Source: Bradyrhizobium australiense (GTDB lineage: Bacteria; Pseudomonadota; Alphaproteobacteria; Rhizobiales; Xanthobacteraceae). From it: a DNA stretch of 64,000 nt. A program made the translations under genes and the position numbers. Positions 44,451 through 52,548 of this stretch are shown piece after piece. The first letter of the stretch is position 1; the number at the start of each line of letters is the position of its first letter. The notes below the pieces were generated by a model, which saw only the letters and a program-made list of their open reading frames with translations, had not been told where the DNA came from and made no database searches. The DNA is taken from the NCBI RefSeq assembly GCF_013114825.1, contig NZ_JAAVLX010000002.1, positions 496,001 through 560,000 on the forward strand, read 5' to 3'.

Positions 44451-45653
44451 TCACTCCGAAGAGGCATCGAGAACTTCGCTGAACTGGTCCCAGCGCGTGC
44501 CGGTCCAGCGCTGCAGCCTCATCTGCGTATAGTTCATGTTGATCTTGTCGCTCGTGTTGATCGCGATTCCGGGCAGTACCGTCGGCAGCACCACATCCTT
44601 CAGGCTCTTTGCCTGCTTGATGATGTTTTCGCGCGATAGATCGTTGCCGCATTGCTTGATCAGGTGTTCAAGCAGCATGCCCTGCGTGTAACCGAACAGG
44701 TAATTCGTATCAGCGACGTCAGCGCCGGGCATGTACTTGTCGATGAAGGCCCGGAAGCTCTTCATCCCCTCGTTATTGTCCCACTGTGAGTCGGTCGGAT
44801 CCATCGTAATGGTGCCGACAATAACCCCCGTCGACCTATCAAGGCCGGCCGGCTTCAGCGTCGCGCCAACCGAGCTTGACGGATAATTCAAGAGGATGGT
44901 TGGCGTCCAGCCGCTCTCAGAAGCTTTGCGGATAGCTTGCGCAGCGAATTTGGGCGTCCCGGCCACTAATAACGCCTCGGCGCCGGAGCTCTTCAGATTT
45001 ACGACCTGCGAGTCGACGGTCGGATCGTTGATTTCATAGGCCATGGCAATGACCTTCTTGTCGAAATCACCTTTAAGGACCGCCTTGAACGCGTTGACGT
45101 AATCTTTGCCGAGGTCATCGTTCTGATAGAGGATGGCATATTTCGCATTCGGCAGCGTCTTGGTCAGGAATTTGGCGTAGATCTTTCCCTCAGTGTCGAA
45201 ACTGACCAGGCTGGTCGTCGTCAGTGGAAAATCCGTTACGTTCGTGAACTTGTTCGACCCCGAGACGATGCCGATCGCCGGCACGCGTTTCGATAACAGA
45301 TACTTTGCCACGGCCGTATTACCGGGCGTGCCAAGCTGGCTGAACATGAAGGCAACCTCGTCGCTTTCGACGAGTTTGCGGGCATGCTCTACCGCCTTTG
45401 GAGGGCTGTAGGCATCATCGTAAGCGATATAGTTTATCTTGCGGCCGTTGATGCCGCCACGATCGTTGATCGACTGGACGTAAGCGAGAATCCCTCGGCC
45501 GACGAGCCCGATCGACGAAGCAGGTCCGCTGAAGGGAAAAACTCCCCCGATCTTGATCTCAGATTGCGTTACCCCCGGCGCATCAGCGGCAAATGCGGAT
45601 GATGGCAGTGCCAACAGCATCAGCGCGAAAGCAGGTTGGAGACATTTGAGCAT
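44451..45653 (-). CDS. ABC transporter branched-chain amino acid-type binding protein (2)
   Basis: About 400 residues, Sec signal peptide MLKCLQPAFALMLLALPSSA (cleavage near AFAADAPG), same fold and much the same sequence as the downstream gene (EIKIGGVFPFSGPASSIGLV, NYIAYDDAYSPPKAVEHARK, ILYQNDDLGKDYVNAFKAVL). The pair arose by tandem duplication and may differ in ligand range. The start at 45653 follows GGGGAGGACGCT. A perfect AGTTC-N7-GAACT palindrome lies 98 bases upstream, so it belongs to the same regulon as the ligase operon. Confidence 0.94.
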   Translation of the reverse strand: MLKCLQPAFALMLLALPSSAFAADAPGVTQSEIKIGGVFPFSGPASSIGLVGRGILAYVQSINDRGGINGRKINYIAYDDAYSPPKAVEHARKLVESDEVAFMFSQLGTPGNTAVAKYLLSKRVPAIGIVSGSNKFTNVTDFPLTTTSLVSFDTEGKIYAKFLTKTLPNAKYAILYQNDDLGKDYVNAFKAVLKGDFDKKVIAMAYEINDPTVDSQVVNLKSSGAEALLVAGTPKFAAQAIRKASESGWTPTILLNYPSSSVGATLKPAGLDRSTGVIVGTITMDPTDSQWDNNEGMKSFRAFIDKYMPGADVADTNYLFGYTQGMLLEHLIKQCGNDLSRENIIKQAKSLKDVVLPTVLPGIAINTSDKINMNYTQMRLQRWTGTRWDQFSEVLDASSE

Positions 45654-45751
45654 AGCGTCCTCCCCTTCTGAACAGCGGAGTGCGCGTCCCAAGCGGGACC
45701 GCGATCCTGCAAGTCGCAGCCGTTGTCCGACTGTCTTGTCCTGCAACTTAC

Positions 45752-45768
45752 AGTTCTTTTTTAGAACT
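45752..45768. promoter_or_regulatory. Predicted HxlR operator (AGTTC-N7-GAACT)
   Basis: A perfect 17-base palindrome upstream of the two ABC binding-protein genes, sharing 16 consecutive bases with 36760-36775. Confidence 0.7.
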
Positions 45769-46073
45769 AGTCAAGTCCCTCGAACCCAGGTTCTCCGCTT
45801 GCCGGAATGAGACTTCAATCCACTTTGGACGTGGCGTCTCCGTTGGAGCTAATAGGATCCCGTCGGCAATTGGAGCGATTTCTGCGCAAGTAGAGCGTGC
45901 GCAACTGCCGGCTTAGGTGAAGCAATCGCGGCTTGAATGGCTCGCCAAAATGGGTTGGGAATATTTTTGGAGCGAGTATGTTACAAATTCTATTATAGAA
46001 CTACTCCGCTGGTATCGGGGACAAATTGCCGCCAAGGGGGGCCCGGAACCACAGACCTAATGCGGCAGACTGT
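45769..46073. other. Intergenic region between binding proteins and RND operon
   Basis: No gene is supported. One further palindrome (45986-46002) is listed separately. The two flanking operons both read leftward, so this region holds the promoter of the binding-protein operon and the end of the efflux operon. Confidence 0.5.
45986..46002. promoter_or_regulatory. Predicted HxlR operator, imperfect (AATTC-N7-GAACT)
   Basis: AATTC-TATTATA-GAACT differs from the consensus at one base of the left half. It lies 218 bases upstream of the perfect copy, where it could act as an auxiliary site. Confidence 0.5.
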
Positions 46074-46688
46074 TTAGCCAGACTTGCCGAGAGCTTTCAG
46101 GATAAAGCGAATCTGGTCGCGCAGGCCTGCTTCGGTATCTTCGCCGTATTGAACGCAATGCTCGATCAGAATCGGATGGAAGAACGGCATGAACGCGGAC
46201 TTGACCGCCCGCGCGGCTTCCGCGGCATCTTCGACCTCGAACTCTCCGGCTTCGACGCCCTCGCGTATGATCGCCTCGAAGATCGTCACCATCCGCTCGA
46301 TGTGCGCCTTGATGATCGCCCAGTTCTCCTGCATGGCGGCGACAATCAGGTCGTGCATGTGCTTTTCCTTGACCAGCGTCATCTTGTTGTGACGGTGAAC
46401 GGCGGTCAGGAGCTGGTCGAGTTTCTCTCTGGCCGGCGCGTTCGTGCGTGCGATCGCAAAGGCGATGTCAGCAACCTCGTTCACAACCCGACCGCAGATG
46501 GACTCGTCGATCGCATCCCTGGAGGGAAAGAATCGGTAGACATTCGCCGGGCTCATGCCGAGTTCGGAGGCGATGTCGGCCACCGACGTCTTGTGGTAAC
46601 CGATGCGGCGAAAGTGCTCCTCCGCCACCTCGAGGATGCGCGCGCGCGCCTCGTCGGGATCAGCTCCCGTTCGGACCGAACGATTCAT
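46074..46688 (-). CDS. TetR-family regulator of RND operon
   Basis: The 204-residue protein has a TetR helix-turn-helix (ARILEVAEEHFRRIGYHKTS, VADIASELGMSPANVYRFFP) and a helical ligand domain with a TetR_C_7-like end (AAEAARAVKSAFMPFFHPIL). It is the last gene of the efflux operon, 15 bases after the pump gene, so it is co-expressed with it and probably represses it until a toxic compound binds. Confidence 0.92.
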   Translation of the reverse strand: MNRSVRTGADPDEARARILEVAEEHFRRIGYHKTSVADIASELGMSPANVYRFFPSRDAIDESICGRVVNEVADIAFAIARTNAPAREKLDQLLTAVHRHNKMTLVKEKHMHDLIVAAMQENWAIIKAHIERMVTIFEAIIREGVEAGEFEVEDAAEAARAVKSAFMPFFHPILIEHCVQYGEDTEAGLRDQIRFILKALGKSG

Positions 46689-46703
46689 GGATACAACAGA
46701 GCC

Positions 46704-49700
46704 CTACTCGGCAGCCATTGCTGTTGGCAATTCCGCTTCCTCCGTGGAATCCTCATGAATCTCATCTGCAGTCGGCTTGATCCGAAACCACGCGGCATAA
46801 AGCGCAGGGAGGAACAGCAGGATCAGCACCGTGCCGACCGCCGTGCCGCCGATCAGCGTATAGGCCATCGATCCCCAGAAGACGGAGTGTGTGAGAGGGA
46901 TGAAGGCCAGCACGGCGGCAAGTGCAGTCAGGATCACTGGCCTCGTGCGTTGCACCGTGGCCTCGATGACGGCGTGATAGTCGTCAAGGCCGGCAGCACG
47001 GTTCTCCTTGATTTGTTCGGTCAGGATCAGAGTGTTGCGCATCAGGATGCCGGCCAGCCCTATCAGGCCCAGAATGGCGTTGAATCCGAAGGGCTGGTTA
47101 AAGGCGAGCAACATCGGCACGACACCGACGAGGCCAAGGGGTGCCGTCAGCATGACCATGGCCATCGTCGAGAAGGATCGCACCTGCAGCATGATGACAA
47201 TCAGCATGGCGGCGATCATGGCGGGAAAGACCGTCGCCAATGCGTCGTTGGCCTTGGTTGCCTCCTCGATCGATCCGCCCAACTCGATGCGATAGCCGGC
47301 CGGAAGGGATGCGATCAGCGGCTGAAGGGCCGTCATCACCTCCTTGGAAACCTCTGGAGGCTGGGTGGCCTCATTGATATCCGAGCGAATGGTGACGACA
47401 GGCGTGCGATCGCGGCGCTTCAGGATCGGCTCTTCCAGACGGATTTCCGAATGGCCGATCTGGTCGAGCGGAATCGGGCGGCCGTCCCGGCTCATCAGCG
47501 AGAAATCCGCCAGACGCGTCGGATCCAGCCGCTCGCCGCCTGCGCTGCGTGCCACGATGGGGACATTGCGGATGTCCTCGCGGACCTGCGTAACGGCGAT
47601 GCCGGTGAGGAGGAACTGGAGCTGCCGGCCCACCTCCGCTGGCGAAAGGCCGATGAGGTTCAGTCGATCCTGATCCGGGATGAAGCGGAGTACGGGTGTG
47701 CGATTGCCCCAATCGCGGTTCGCTTGCCGCACGTCGGGAACGCCACGCATGATGCCGAGGGCTTTTTCGGAGAGAGCGTATAATTGCGCGGGATCAGGCC
47801 CCATGACCCGAAACTCGACCGGGAACGGCGTGTAGGGTCCGAACACAAGCTGAGTGGCGCGCACATTGGCTTCAGGTGCAAGCCCCTGTGACACCGCCTC
47901 TCGGAGCCGATGCTTCAAAGCCTCGCGCGCCTCCGCATCCGGCGTAAGCACGACGATTTTGGCGAAGGCAGGATCAGGCAGCTCCGGCGCCATCGCGAAA
48001 AAGAAGCGGGGAGCGCCCTGACCGACATAGCTCGTGACGATCTTGGCCTCCGACTGCTGGTCCAGCCAGTGTTCGAGCTTCTCGACGGTGGCGGTCGTCG
48101 TCTCAATGCTGGTGCCTTCCGGCAGGCGAACCTCCACCAGCACCTCGGGGCGGTCGGATGTCGGGAAGAACTGCTGCTTGACGGCGCCCATCCCCACGAC
48201 GGAAAGCGCGAAAGCGATGGCGACGATGCCGCTGGTTACGAACTTGTGGCGCACCGCGAAGGTGATGAGCGCTCGCAGGCGCCGATAGTTCGGTGTGCCG
48301 TAGATCGCGTGGTGACCGCCTTCGATCGGCTTGATCGCAGGCAGCATCTTGACGCCAAGATAGGGCGTGAAGATCACCGCGACGATCCAGGAGACGATGA
48401 GGGCGAACCCTACGACCCAGAAGATGTTGCCGGCGTATTCGCCGGCGGTCGAGCGCGCGAAGCCCACCGGCAGGAAGCCGGCAACCGTCACGAGCGTCCC
48501 GGACAGCATCGGCGCCGCCGTGTGGCTCCATGCATAGGCCGCCGCCTTGATGCGGTCCATGCCCTCTTCCATTTTCACCACCATCACCTCGATGGCGATG
48601 ATGGCGTCGTCGACGAGAAGGCCAAGCGCCAGGATGAGGGCGCCGAGCGTGATGCGGTCGAAGAACCGGCCGGTCTCCAGCATGATGAGGAACACTACGG
48701 CGAGCGTCAAAGGGACGGCAGCTGCGACGACGATGCCGACGCGCCAGCCGAGGCTGAGCAGGCTCACCAGCAGCACCACGCCGAGCGCCATCGCGAACTT
48801 CATCATGAATTCGTCAACCGCCGAGGTGATGTTGACGGCCTGGTCGCTGACCTTGGCCAGAGTCATCCCGAGTGGCAGCGTCCGAGCGATGGCTGCGGAC
48901 CTCTCCTCCAAGGCCTTGCCGAGCGCGAGGCCATCCCAGCCCTCCTGCATAACCGCCGCGAGCATGACGGAGGGCTCACCCTGGTGTCGGATAAGATAGG
49001 TGGGGGGATCCTCGTAGCCGCGGCGGACATTGGCGATGTCGGCAAGCTTCAGCGTCCGCCCCGCAGCGACGATCGGCGTGTCGGCAATCGCCTGAACGCT
49101 GTCATAGGCGCCGTCGACCCGGATGAAGACCTGCGGCCCCTTGGTGTCGATCGAGCCTGCCGGTGTGACGGTGTTCTGCCGCTGCAAGGCGGCAACAATA
49201 TCCTGGGCCGACACGCCGAGGGTTGCCAGCTTGGCATAGGAAAACTCGACGAATATCTGTTCGGGACGTTCGCCGAGGATGTTGATCTTCTTGACGCCGG
49301 GCACGTGCAGCAGGTCCTGGCGAATGGTCTCGGCTTGCCTGGCGAGTTCCCGCATTGGCATGCCCTTCGCCTTGAGGGCATAAAGGGCGAAGCTCACGTC
49401 CGAATATTCGTCGTTGACGAAGGGGCCGAGCACGCCGGACGGCAGCTTGCGCGCTTCGTCCCCAAGCTTCTTGCGGGCCTGATAGAACTCCTCCTGTACG
49501 CTGGATGGTGGTGTGCTGTCCTTCAGCGTAACCATCATATACGCATAACCTGGCCGTGTGGTCGTCTCCACCCGGTCGTACCAGGTCAGTTCCTGAAGCC
49601 GCTTCTCCAGCGGTTCGGCGACCTGGTCCTGCATCTCGCGCGCCGTCGCGCCAGGCCATACCGTCGTGACCGTCAGGGTCTTGATCGTGAAGGATGGATC

Positions 49701-49817
49701 CTCGGCCCGCCCGAGCATGATGAACGCGTAGGCGCCTGCGGCGGCCATCAAGAGGATGAAGAATAGCGTGACGGCCCGTTCGCGAACGGCGATCGCAGAA
49801 AGATTGAAATTCGACAT
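46704..49817 (-). CDS. RND efflux transporter, inner-membrane pump
   Basis: A 1037-residue resistance-nodulation-division pump: N-terminal cytoplasmic-to-TM1 segment (LSAIAVRERAVTLFFILLMA), large periplasmic loops, TM4 with the proton-relay pair in LGLLVDDAIIAIEVMVVKME, and TM10-12 with GLAGILMRNTLILTEQIKEN and VFWGSMAYTLIGGTAVGTVL. It exports lipophilic compounds using the proton gradient, with the adaptor encoded upstream and an outer-membrane channel not found here. Sequence style matches the AcrB/D/F-like group lacking a full HAE1 signature. Confidence 0.95.
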   Translation of the reverse strand: MSNFNLSAIAVRERAVTLFFILLMAAAGAYAFIMLGRAEDPSFTIKTLTVTTVWPGATAREMQDQVAEPLEKRLQELTWYDRVETTTRPGYAYMMVTLKDSTPPSSVQEEFYQARKKLGDEARKLPSGVLGPFVNDEYSDVSFALYALKAKGMPMRELARQAETIRQDLLHVPGVKKINILGERPEQIFVEFSYAKLATLGVSAQDIVAALQRQNTVTPAGSIDTKGPQVFIRVDGAYDSVQAIADTPIVAAGRTLKLADIANVRRGYEDPPTYLIRHQGEPSVMLAAVMQEGWDGLALGKALEERSAAIARTLPLGMTLAKVSDQAVNITSAVDEFMMKFAMALGVVLLVSLLSLGWRVGIVVAAAVPLTLAVVFLIMLETGRFFDRITLGALILALGLLVDDAIIAIEVMVVKMEEGMDRIKAAAYAWSHTAAPMLSGTLVTVAGFLPVGFARSTAGEYAGNIFWVVGFALIVSWIVAVIFTPYLGVKMLPAIKPIEGGHHAIYGTPNYRRLRALITFAVRHKFVTSGIVAIAFALSVVGMGAVKQQFFPTSDRPEVLVEVRLPEGTSIETTTATVEKLEHWLDQQSEAKIVTSYVGQGAPRFFFAMAPELPDPAFAKIVVLTPDAEAREALKHRLREAVSQGLAPEANVRATQLVFGPYTPFPVEFRVMGPDPAQLYALSEKALGIMRGVPDVRQANRDWGNRTPVLRFIPDQDRLNLIGLSPAEVGRQLQFLLTGIAVTQVREDIRNVPIVARSAGGERLDPTRLADFSLMSRDGRPIPLDQIGHSEIRLEEPILKRRDRTPVVTIRSDINEATQPPEVSKEVMTALQPLIASLPAGYRIELGGSIEEATKANDALATVFPAMIAAMLIVIMLQVRSFSTMAMVMLTAPLGLVGVVPMLLAFNQPFGFNAILGLIGLAGILMRNTLILTEQIKENRAAGLDDYHAVIEATVQRTRPVILTALAAVLAFIPLTHSVFWGSMAYTLIGGTAVGTVLILLFLPALYAAWFRIKPTADEIHEDSTEEAELPTAMAAE

Positions 49818-49900
49818 TTGGCCACTCCTAATTTCTACGACGTTCGGACTGACGCTCGCGCCGTCCTGCGGCAGGTGGGCGCCGAGTGAACCGCGCTTAC

Positions 49901-50392
49901 CTAAAAAGCGCGGGCCCTCTGACTGGGCTTCTGCGAGCTTACAATTGGTTCGGCGACGGCTTCTTTGAGGCCAGCCGCCGATTGGACGGCAAGCCCACGG
50001 GCCGCTTCCTGCGAGTCTTGAAATTCCTCGAGTGCATAGACTCTACCCCACCGCAGGGTGAACACGTGGAGACCACGGTTGACGTACGACGCGTCGCCGT
50101 TGAGCAGCGTTGCGGTGGCCTCCCACTGGGCAAACACAGTGGTGTGCCACGGCCAGCCTTTCACCCAGATGTTGTTGATAGTGATATGGAGAGTGGGCTG
50201 GACGCGGCCGAGGCGCTCAAACCAGCGGCGCAGGGCTTCTTTGTCATGACGCTCACCAGCAAGCGCGTGGGCGCCGGAAACGCGGTGATGGACGTCCGGC
50301 GCGACCGCTTTCACCGCGTCATCCCAGCGATGATTGTTGACGTGGTCGAAGGTCTTTCGGATTTCTTTCTTGACAATGTAGCTATATAGCAT
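49901..50392 (-). CDS. SnoaL-like (NTF2-fold) protein
   Basis: A 163-residue protein with the NTF2-like cone fold: IRKTFDHVNNHRWDDAVKAV, VAPDVHHRVSG, and GLHVFTLRWGRVYALEEFQD, as in SnoaL polyketide-cyclase relatives and ester- or steroid-isomerase folds. It has no signal peptide and may bind or modify a small hydrophobic compound. It lies between the adaptor and pump genes of the efflux operon, an unusual place, suggesting action on the same toxic substrate. The start follows GGAGGACGGCAA. Confidence 0.85.
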   Translation of the reverse strand: MLYSYIVKKEIRKTFDHVNNHRWDDAVKAVAPDVHHRVSGAHALAGERHDKEALRRWFERLGRVQPTLHITINNIWVKGWPWHTTVFAQWEATATLLNGDASYVNRGLHVFTLRWGRVYALEEFQDSQEAARGLAVQSAAGLKEAVAEPIVSSQKPSQRARAF

Positions 50393-50433
50393 TTGCCGTC
50401 CTCCGACGGTGATCGCGGAAAGATTGAAGCTCG

Positions 50434-51558
50434 TTAGTTTCCTTTGTTTTCAGACGCAGTCCTGACGCGAGCGCCCTCCTGGAGGAGGTGAGCGCCGAGG
50501 GAAACAACCCGATCATCAGAGCTCAGTCCGGAGAGCACGGCGGTTTCGCTGGTCAGACGTGCAAGCTTGACGGGCCGAAAGTGTACGGTCGAGGTACTGC
50601 TGTCGAAGACCCAAACGCCGGTTTTTCTGCCGTCATCGAGCACGGCTCCCAGTGGCACCTGGATTTCCGGCTGACTCGCCTGGCTTGCCAGCCGAATGGT
50701 CACCGTCGCGCCAAGCGGTGCTGCCGCGGCCTCACCGTCTAGCACATAACGGGCCTCATACGTACGAGTCTGAGCATCGGCGGAATCCGACAACTGCCGC
50801 AGATGCGCCGTATAGCGCCGCCCATCGGCAGCCCCATACACGCTGGCCTCGGCCACGGAGCCGATCGCTGGCCGGATCGTTTCGGGAAGCGCGACTACAG
50901 CTTCGCGGGGGCCAGCCTTTGCGATCCGAACGACTGTCTGGCCGGCAGAGACGACCTGCCCGGGCTCGCCAAGCGTTTCGACCACCGTGCCATCTGCATC
51001 CGCTACCAGGACCGAGTAGGTTGCCTCATTCTCGGCAACCCCCGCATCAGCTTCTGCGGTGGCAAGTTGCGCCTTGGCGGTATCCGACGCAGCCTTTGCT
51101 TGCTCGTAGCGCTGTTGCGAAGCCCATCCGTTGCTCACCAACTTGGCGTATCGCTGTTCATCCGCGTCGGTCTGAACGACCGATGCACGCGCTGCGGCTA
51201 CGGCGTTACGCTTTGCCGTGACCGCAAGGCGAAGGTCGGTTTCGTCGATCCGCATCAGCGGCTCGCCTGCCTTGACTTGCTGACCCGTATTCACAAGCCG
51301 TTCCACGATCTTGCCCGCGACGCGAAAGCCGAGGTTGCTCTGCACCCTCGCCCCGATGATGCCTGTGAAGCCGCGTTCGGATCCGGTCACCCGCGCGGCC
51401 GTCACCAGGCTGACGATGGGCGGTTCCTGCCTCGGGTCACGCGCCGCGGAGGCTTCATGGGCGGAGATGGCGAAAGTAGCGAATACGGCCGCTCCCGACG
51501 CCGCGACCAGGACACCCGCCAAGACCAAAAGTCTGCTCTTTCTCATCGCCATCTCCAT
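50434..51558 (-). CDS. RND efflux periplasmic adaptor subunit
   Basis: A 374-residue membrane-fusion protein: an N-terminal membrane anchor (SRLLVLAGVLVAASGAAVFA), the lipoyl/barrel-sandwich halves (GRVQ-like GARVQSNLGFRVAGKIVERL and ATYSVLVADADGTVVETLGE), a helical hairpin (QTDADEQRYAKLVSNGWASQ) and a beta-barrel plus membrane-proximal domain at the end. It links the pump to an outer-membrane channel. Starts at 51558 or, with better ribosome-site spacing, at the in-frame ATG at 51546 (MRKSRLL) are both possible. It opens the efflux operon and is divergent from a TetR gene. Confidence 0.93.
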   Translation of the reverse strand: MEMAMRKSRLLVLAGVLVAASGAAVFATFAISAHEASAARDPRQEPPIVSLVTAARVTGSERGFTGIIGARVQSNLGFRVAGKIVERLVNTGQQVKAGEPLMRIDETDLRLAVTAKRNAVAAARASVVQTDADEQRYAKLVSNGWASQQRYEQAKAASDTAKAQLATAEADAGVAENEATYSVLVADADGTVVETLGEPGQVVSAGQTVVRIAKAGPREAVVALPETIRPAIGSVAEASVYGAADGRRYTAHLRQLSDSADAQTRTYEARYVLDGEAAAAPLGATVTIRLASQASQPEIQVPLGAVLDDGRKTGVWVFDSSTSTVHFRPVKLARLTSETAVLSGLSSDDRVVSLGAHLLQEGARVRTASENKGN

Positions 51559-51601
51559 GCCAATTTAGATTTCGTTCAAACTCTATAATTGACTTAGAAG
51601 T

Positions 51602-51741
51602 CGTTCGCAATCTAAATTGAGGCGTTGACGGGAATGTGATCCACCGAAAACCGGCCTATTCGGTCCCAATGACGCCAGATCCAACCCCCGAGCACTTGAT
51701 AGATTGCATTCGACCTCTATCTAGAATATAGATTGCGAACG
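51602..51741. promoter_or_regulatory. Inverted TetR operator pair in the efflux promoter
   Basis: CGTTCGCAATCTA (51602-51614) and its exact reverse complement TAGATTGCGAACG (51729-51741) face each other 114 bases apart. Degenerate copies flank them (GATTTCGTTCAAACTCTATA near 51568, AGATTGCATTCGACCTCTAT near 51711). They cover the promoters of the adaptor gene and the divergent TetR gene. Confidence 0.65.
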
Positions 51742-51762
51742 AAATCCAAAAGGAGGTCCACG

Positions 51763-52341
51763 ATGCGCGTGAGTCGCATTCAAGCCGCGGAGAACCGGCA
51801 AACCGTTATCGATGTGGCAAGTCGCCTCTTCAGGGAGCGCGGCTTTGATGGCATCGGGCTCAAGGATCTGATGAAGGCGGCCGGGCTAACCCAGGGCGCC
51901 TTCTACAAGCAGTTCGCGTCAAAAGAGGATTTGGCGGTAGAGGCGTCCAAGCGTGCATTGGAGGGCGCTTCCCGCCGATGGTCGGATGCGGCCGTGAAAG
52001 ATCCTGATGATCCGCTCGGAGCGGTGATCGCGTTTTACCTCAGTGGCGACCATCGCGAAGAAAAGATGGACGGCTGCCCGATCGTGGCGCTCGGCTCAGA
52101 TGCCGCCAGACAGGGCCCCGACGTGAAAGCGTCATTCGAAACCGGGATCAAGGCGCATCTCGAAGTCCTGAGCCGGATGATTGCGGAGACTGACGACGAG
52201 CAGCCCAGTGGCAAGTCCATGGCCATTCTCTCGACGATGGTCGGTGCGGTGACGTTATCGCGCGTCGTCAATGACCCCGATTTGGCTCAGGCCTTTCTGG
52301 ATGCAGCGGTCAAACAGGTTCGCGAAAGCGTCGGCGCTTGA
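51763..52341 (+). CDS. TetR-family regulator divergent from RND operon
   Basis: This 192-residue TetR protein shows the helix-turn-helix (VIDVASRLFRERGFDGIGLK, DLMKAAGLTQGAFYKQFASK) and a TetR_C_33-like ligand domain (FYLSGDHREEKMDGCPIVAL, AILSTMVGAVTLSRVVNDPD). It starts at 51763 after AAAGGAGGTCCACG. The inverted pair of 13-base half sites in the divergent region suggests it controls the adaptor/SnoaL/pump/TetR operon and itself. The cluster thus has two TetR genes at opposite ends. Confidence 0.93.
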   Translation: MRVSRIQAAENRQTVIDVASRLFRERGFDGIGLKDLMKAAGLTQGAFYKQFASKEDLAVEASKRALEGASRRWSDAAVKDPDDPLGAVIAFYLSGDHREEKMDGCPIVALGSDAARQGPDVKASFETGIKAHLEVLSRMIAETDDEQPSGKSMAILSTMVGAVTLSRVVNDPDLAQAFLDAAVKQVRESVGA

Positions 52342-52501
52342 GATGTCGCTGTAGTGCCGGTCACTTATGTCGAACAACTGACCGCCCCAATTTGAGATCG
52401 GGCGATTTCTCGGCCACCGCTTTGACCGCGAGTGATGCCTTCTACGTTCCGACAGAATGGGCGAGAGATCACTTCGATCCAAGTCATTCTTGCGCCCAGT
52501 C

Positions 52502-52518
52502 ACTATTAATAATATAGT
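52502..52518. promoter_or_regulatory. Palindrome upstream of alcohol dehydrogenase (ACTAT-N7-ATAGT)
   Basis: A perfect five-base dyad with a seven-base AT-rich spacer, ending 30 bases before the gene. The architecture is the same as the other HxlR-type sites in this window; overlapping it is a direct repeat AGTCACT (52498-52504 imperfect, 52516-52522). Confidence 0.5.
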
Positions 52519-52548
52519 CACTTTCTTTTGAGGTCAGGGAGGAAAAAA

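Noticed and set aside
46026..47783. 585-codon open frame on the plus strand
   Set aside because: Runs antisense across the TetR gene and the end of the pump gene, both of which show clear family motifs.
47910..49766. 618-codon open frame on the plus strand
   Set aside because: It is the antisense shadow of the RND pump gene; composition is Asp/His/Arg-rich with no family motif, typical of high-GC opposite-strand frames.
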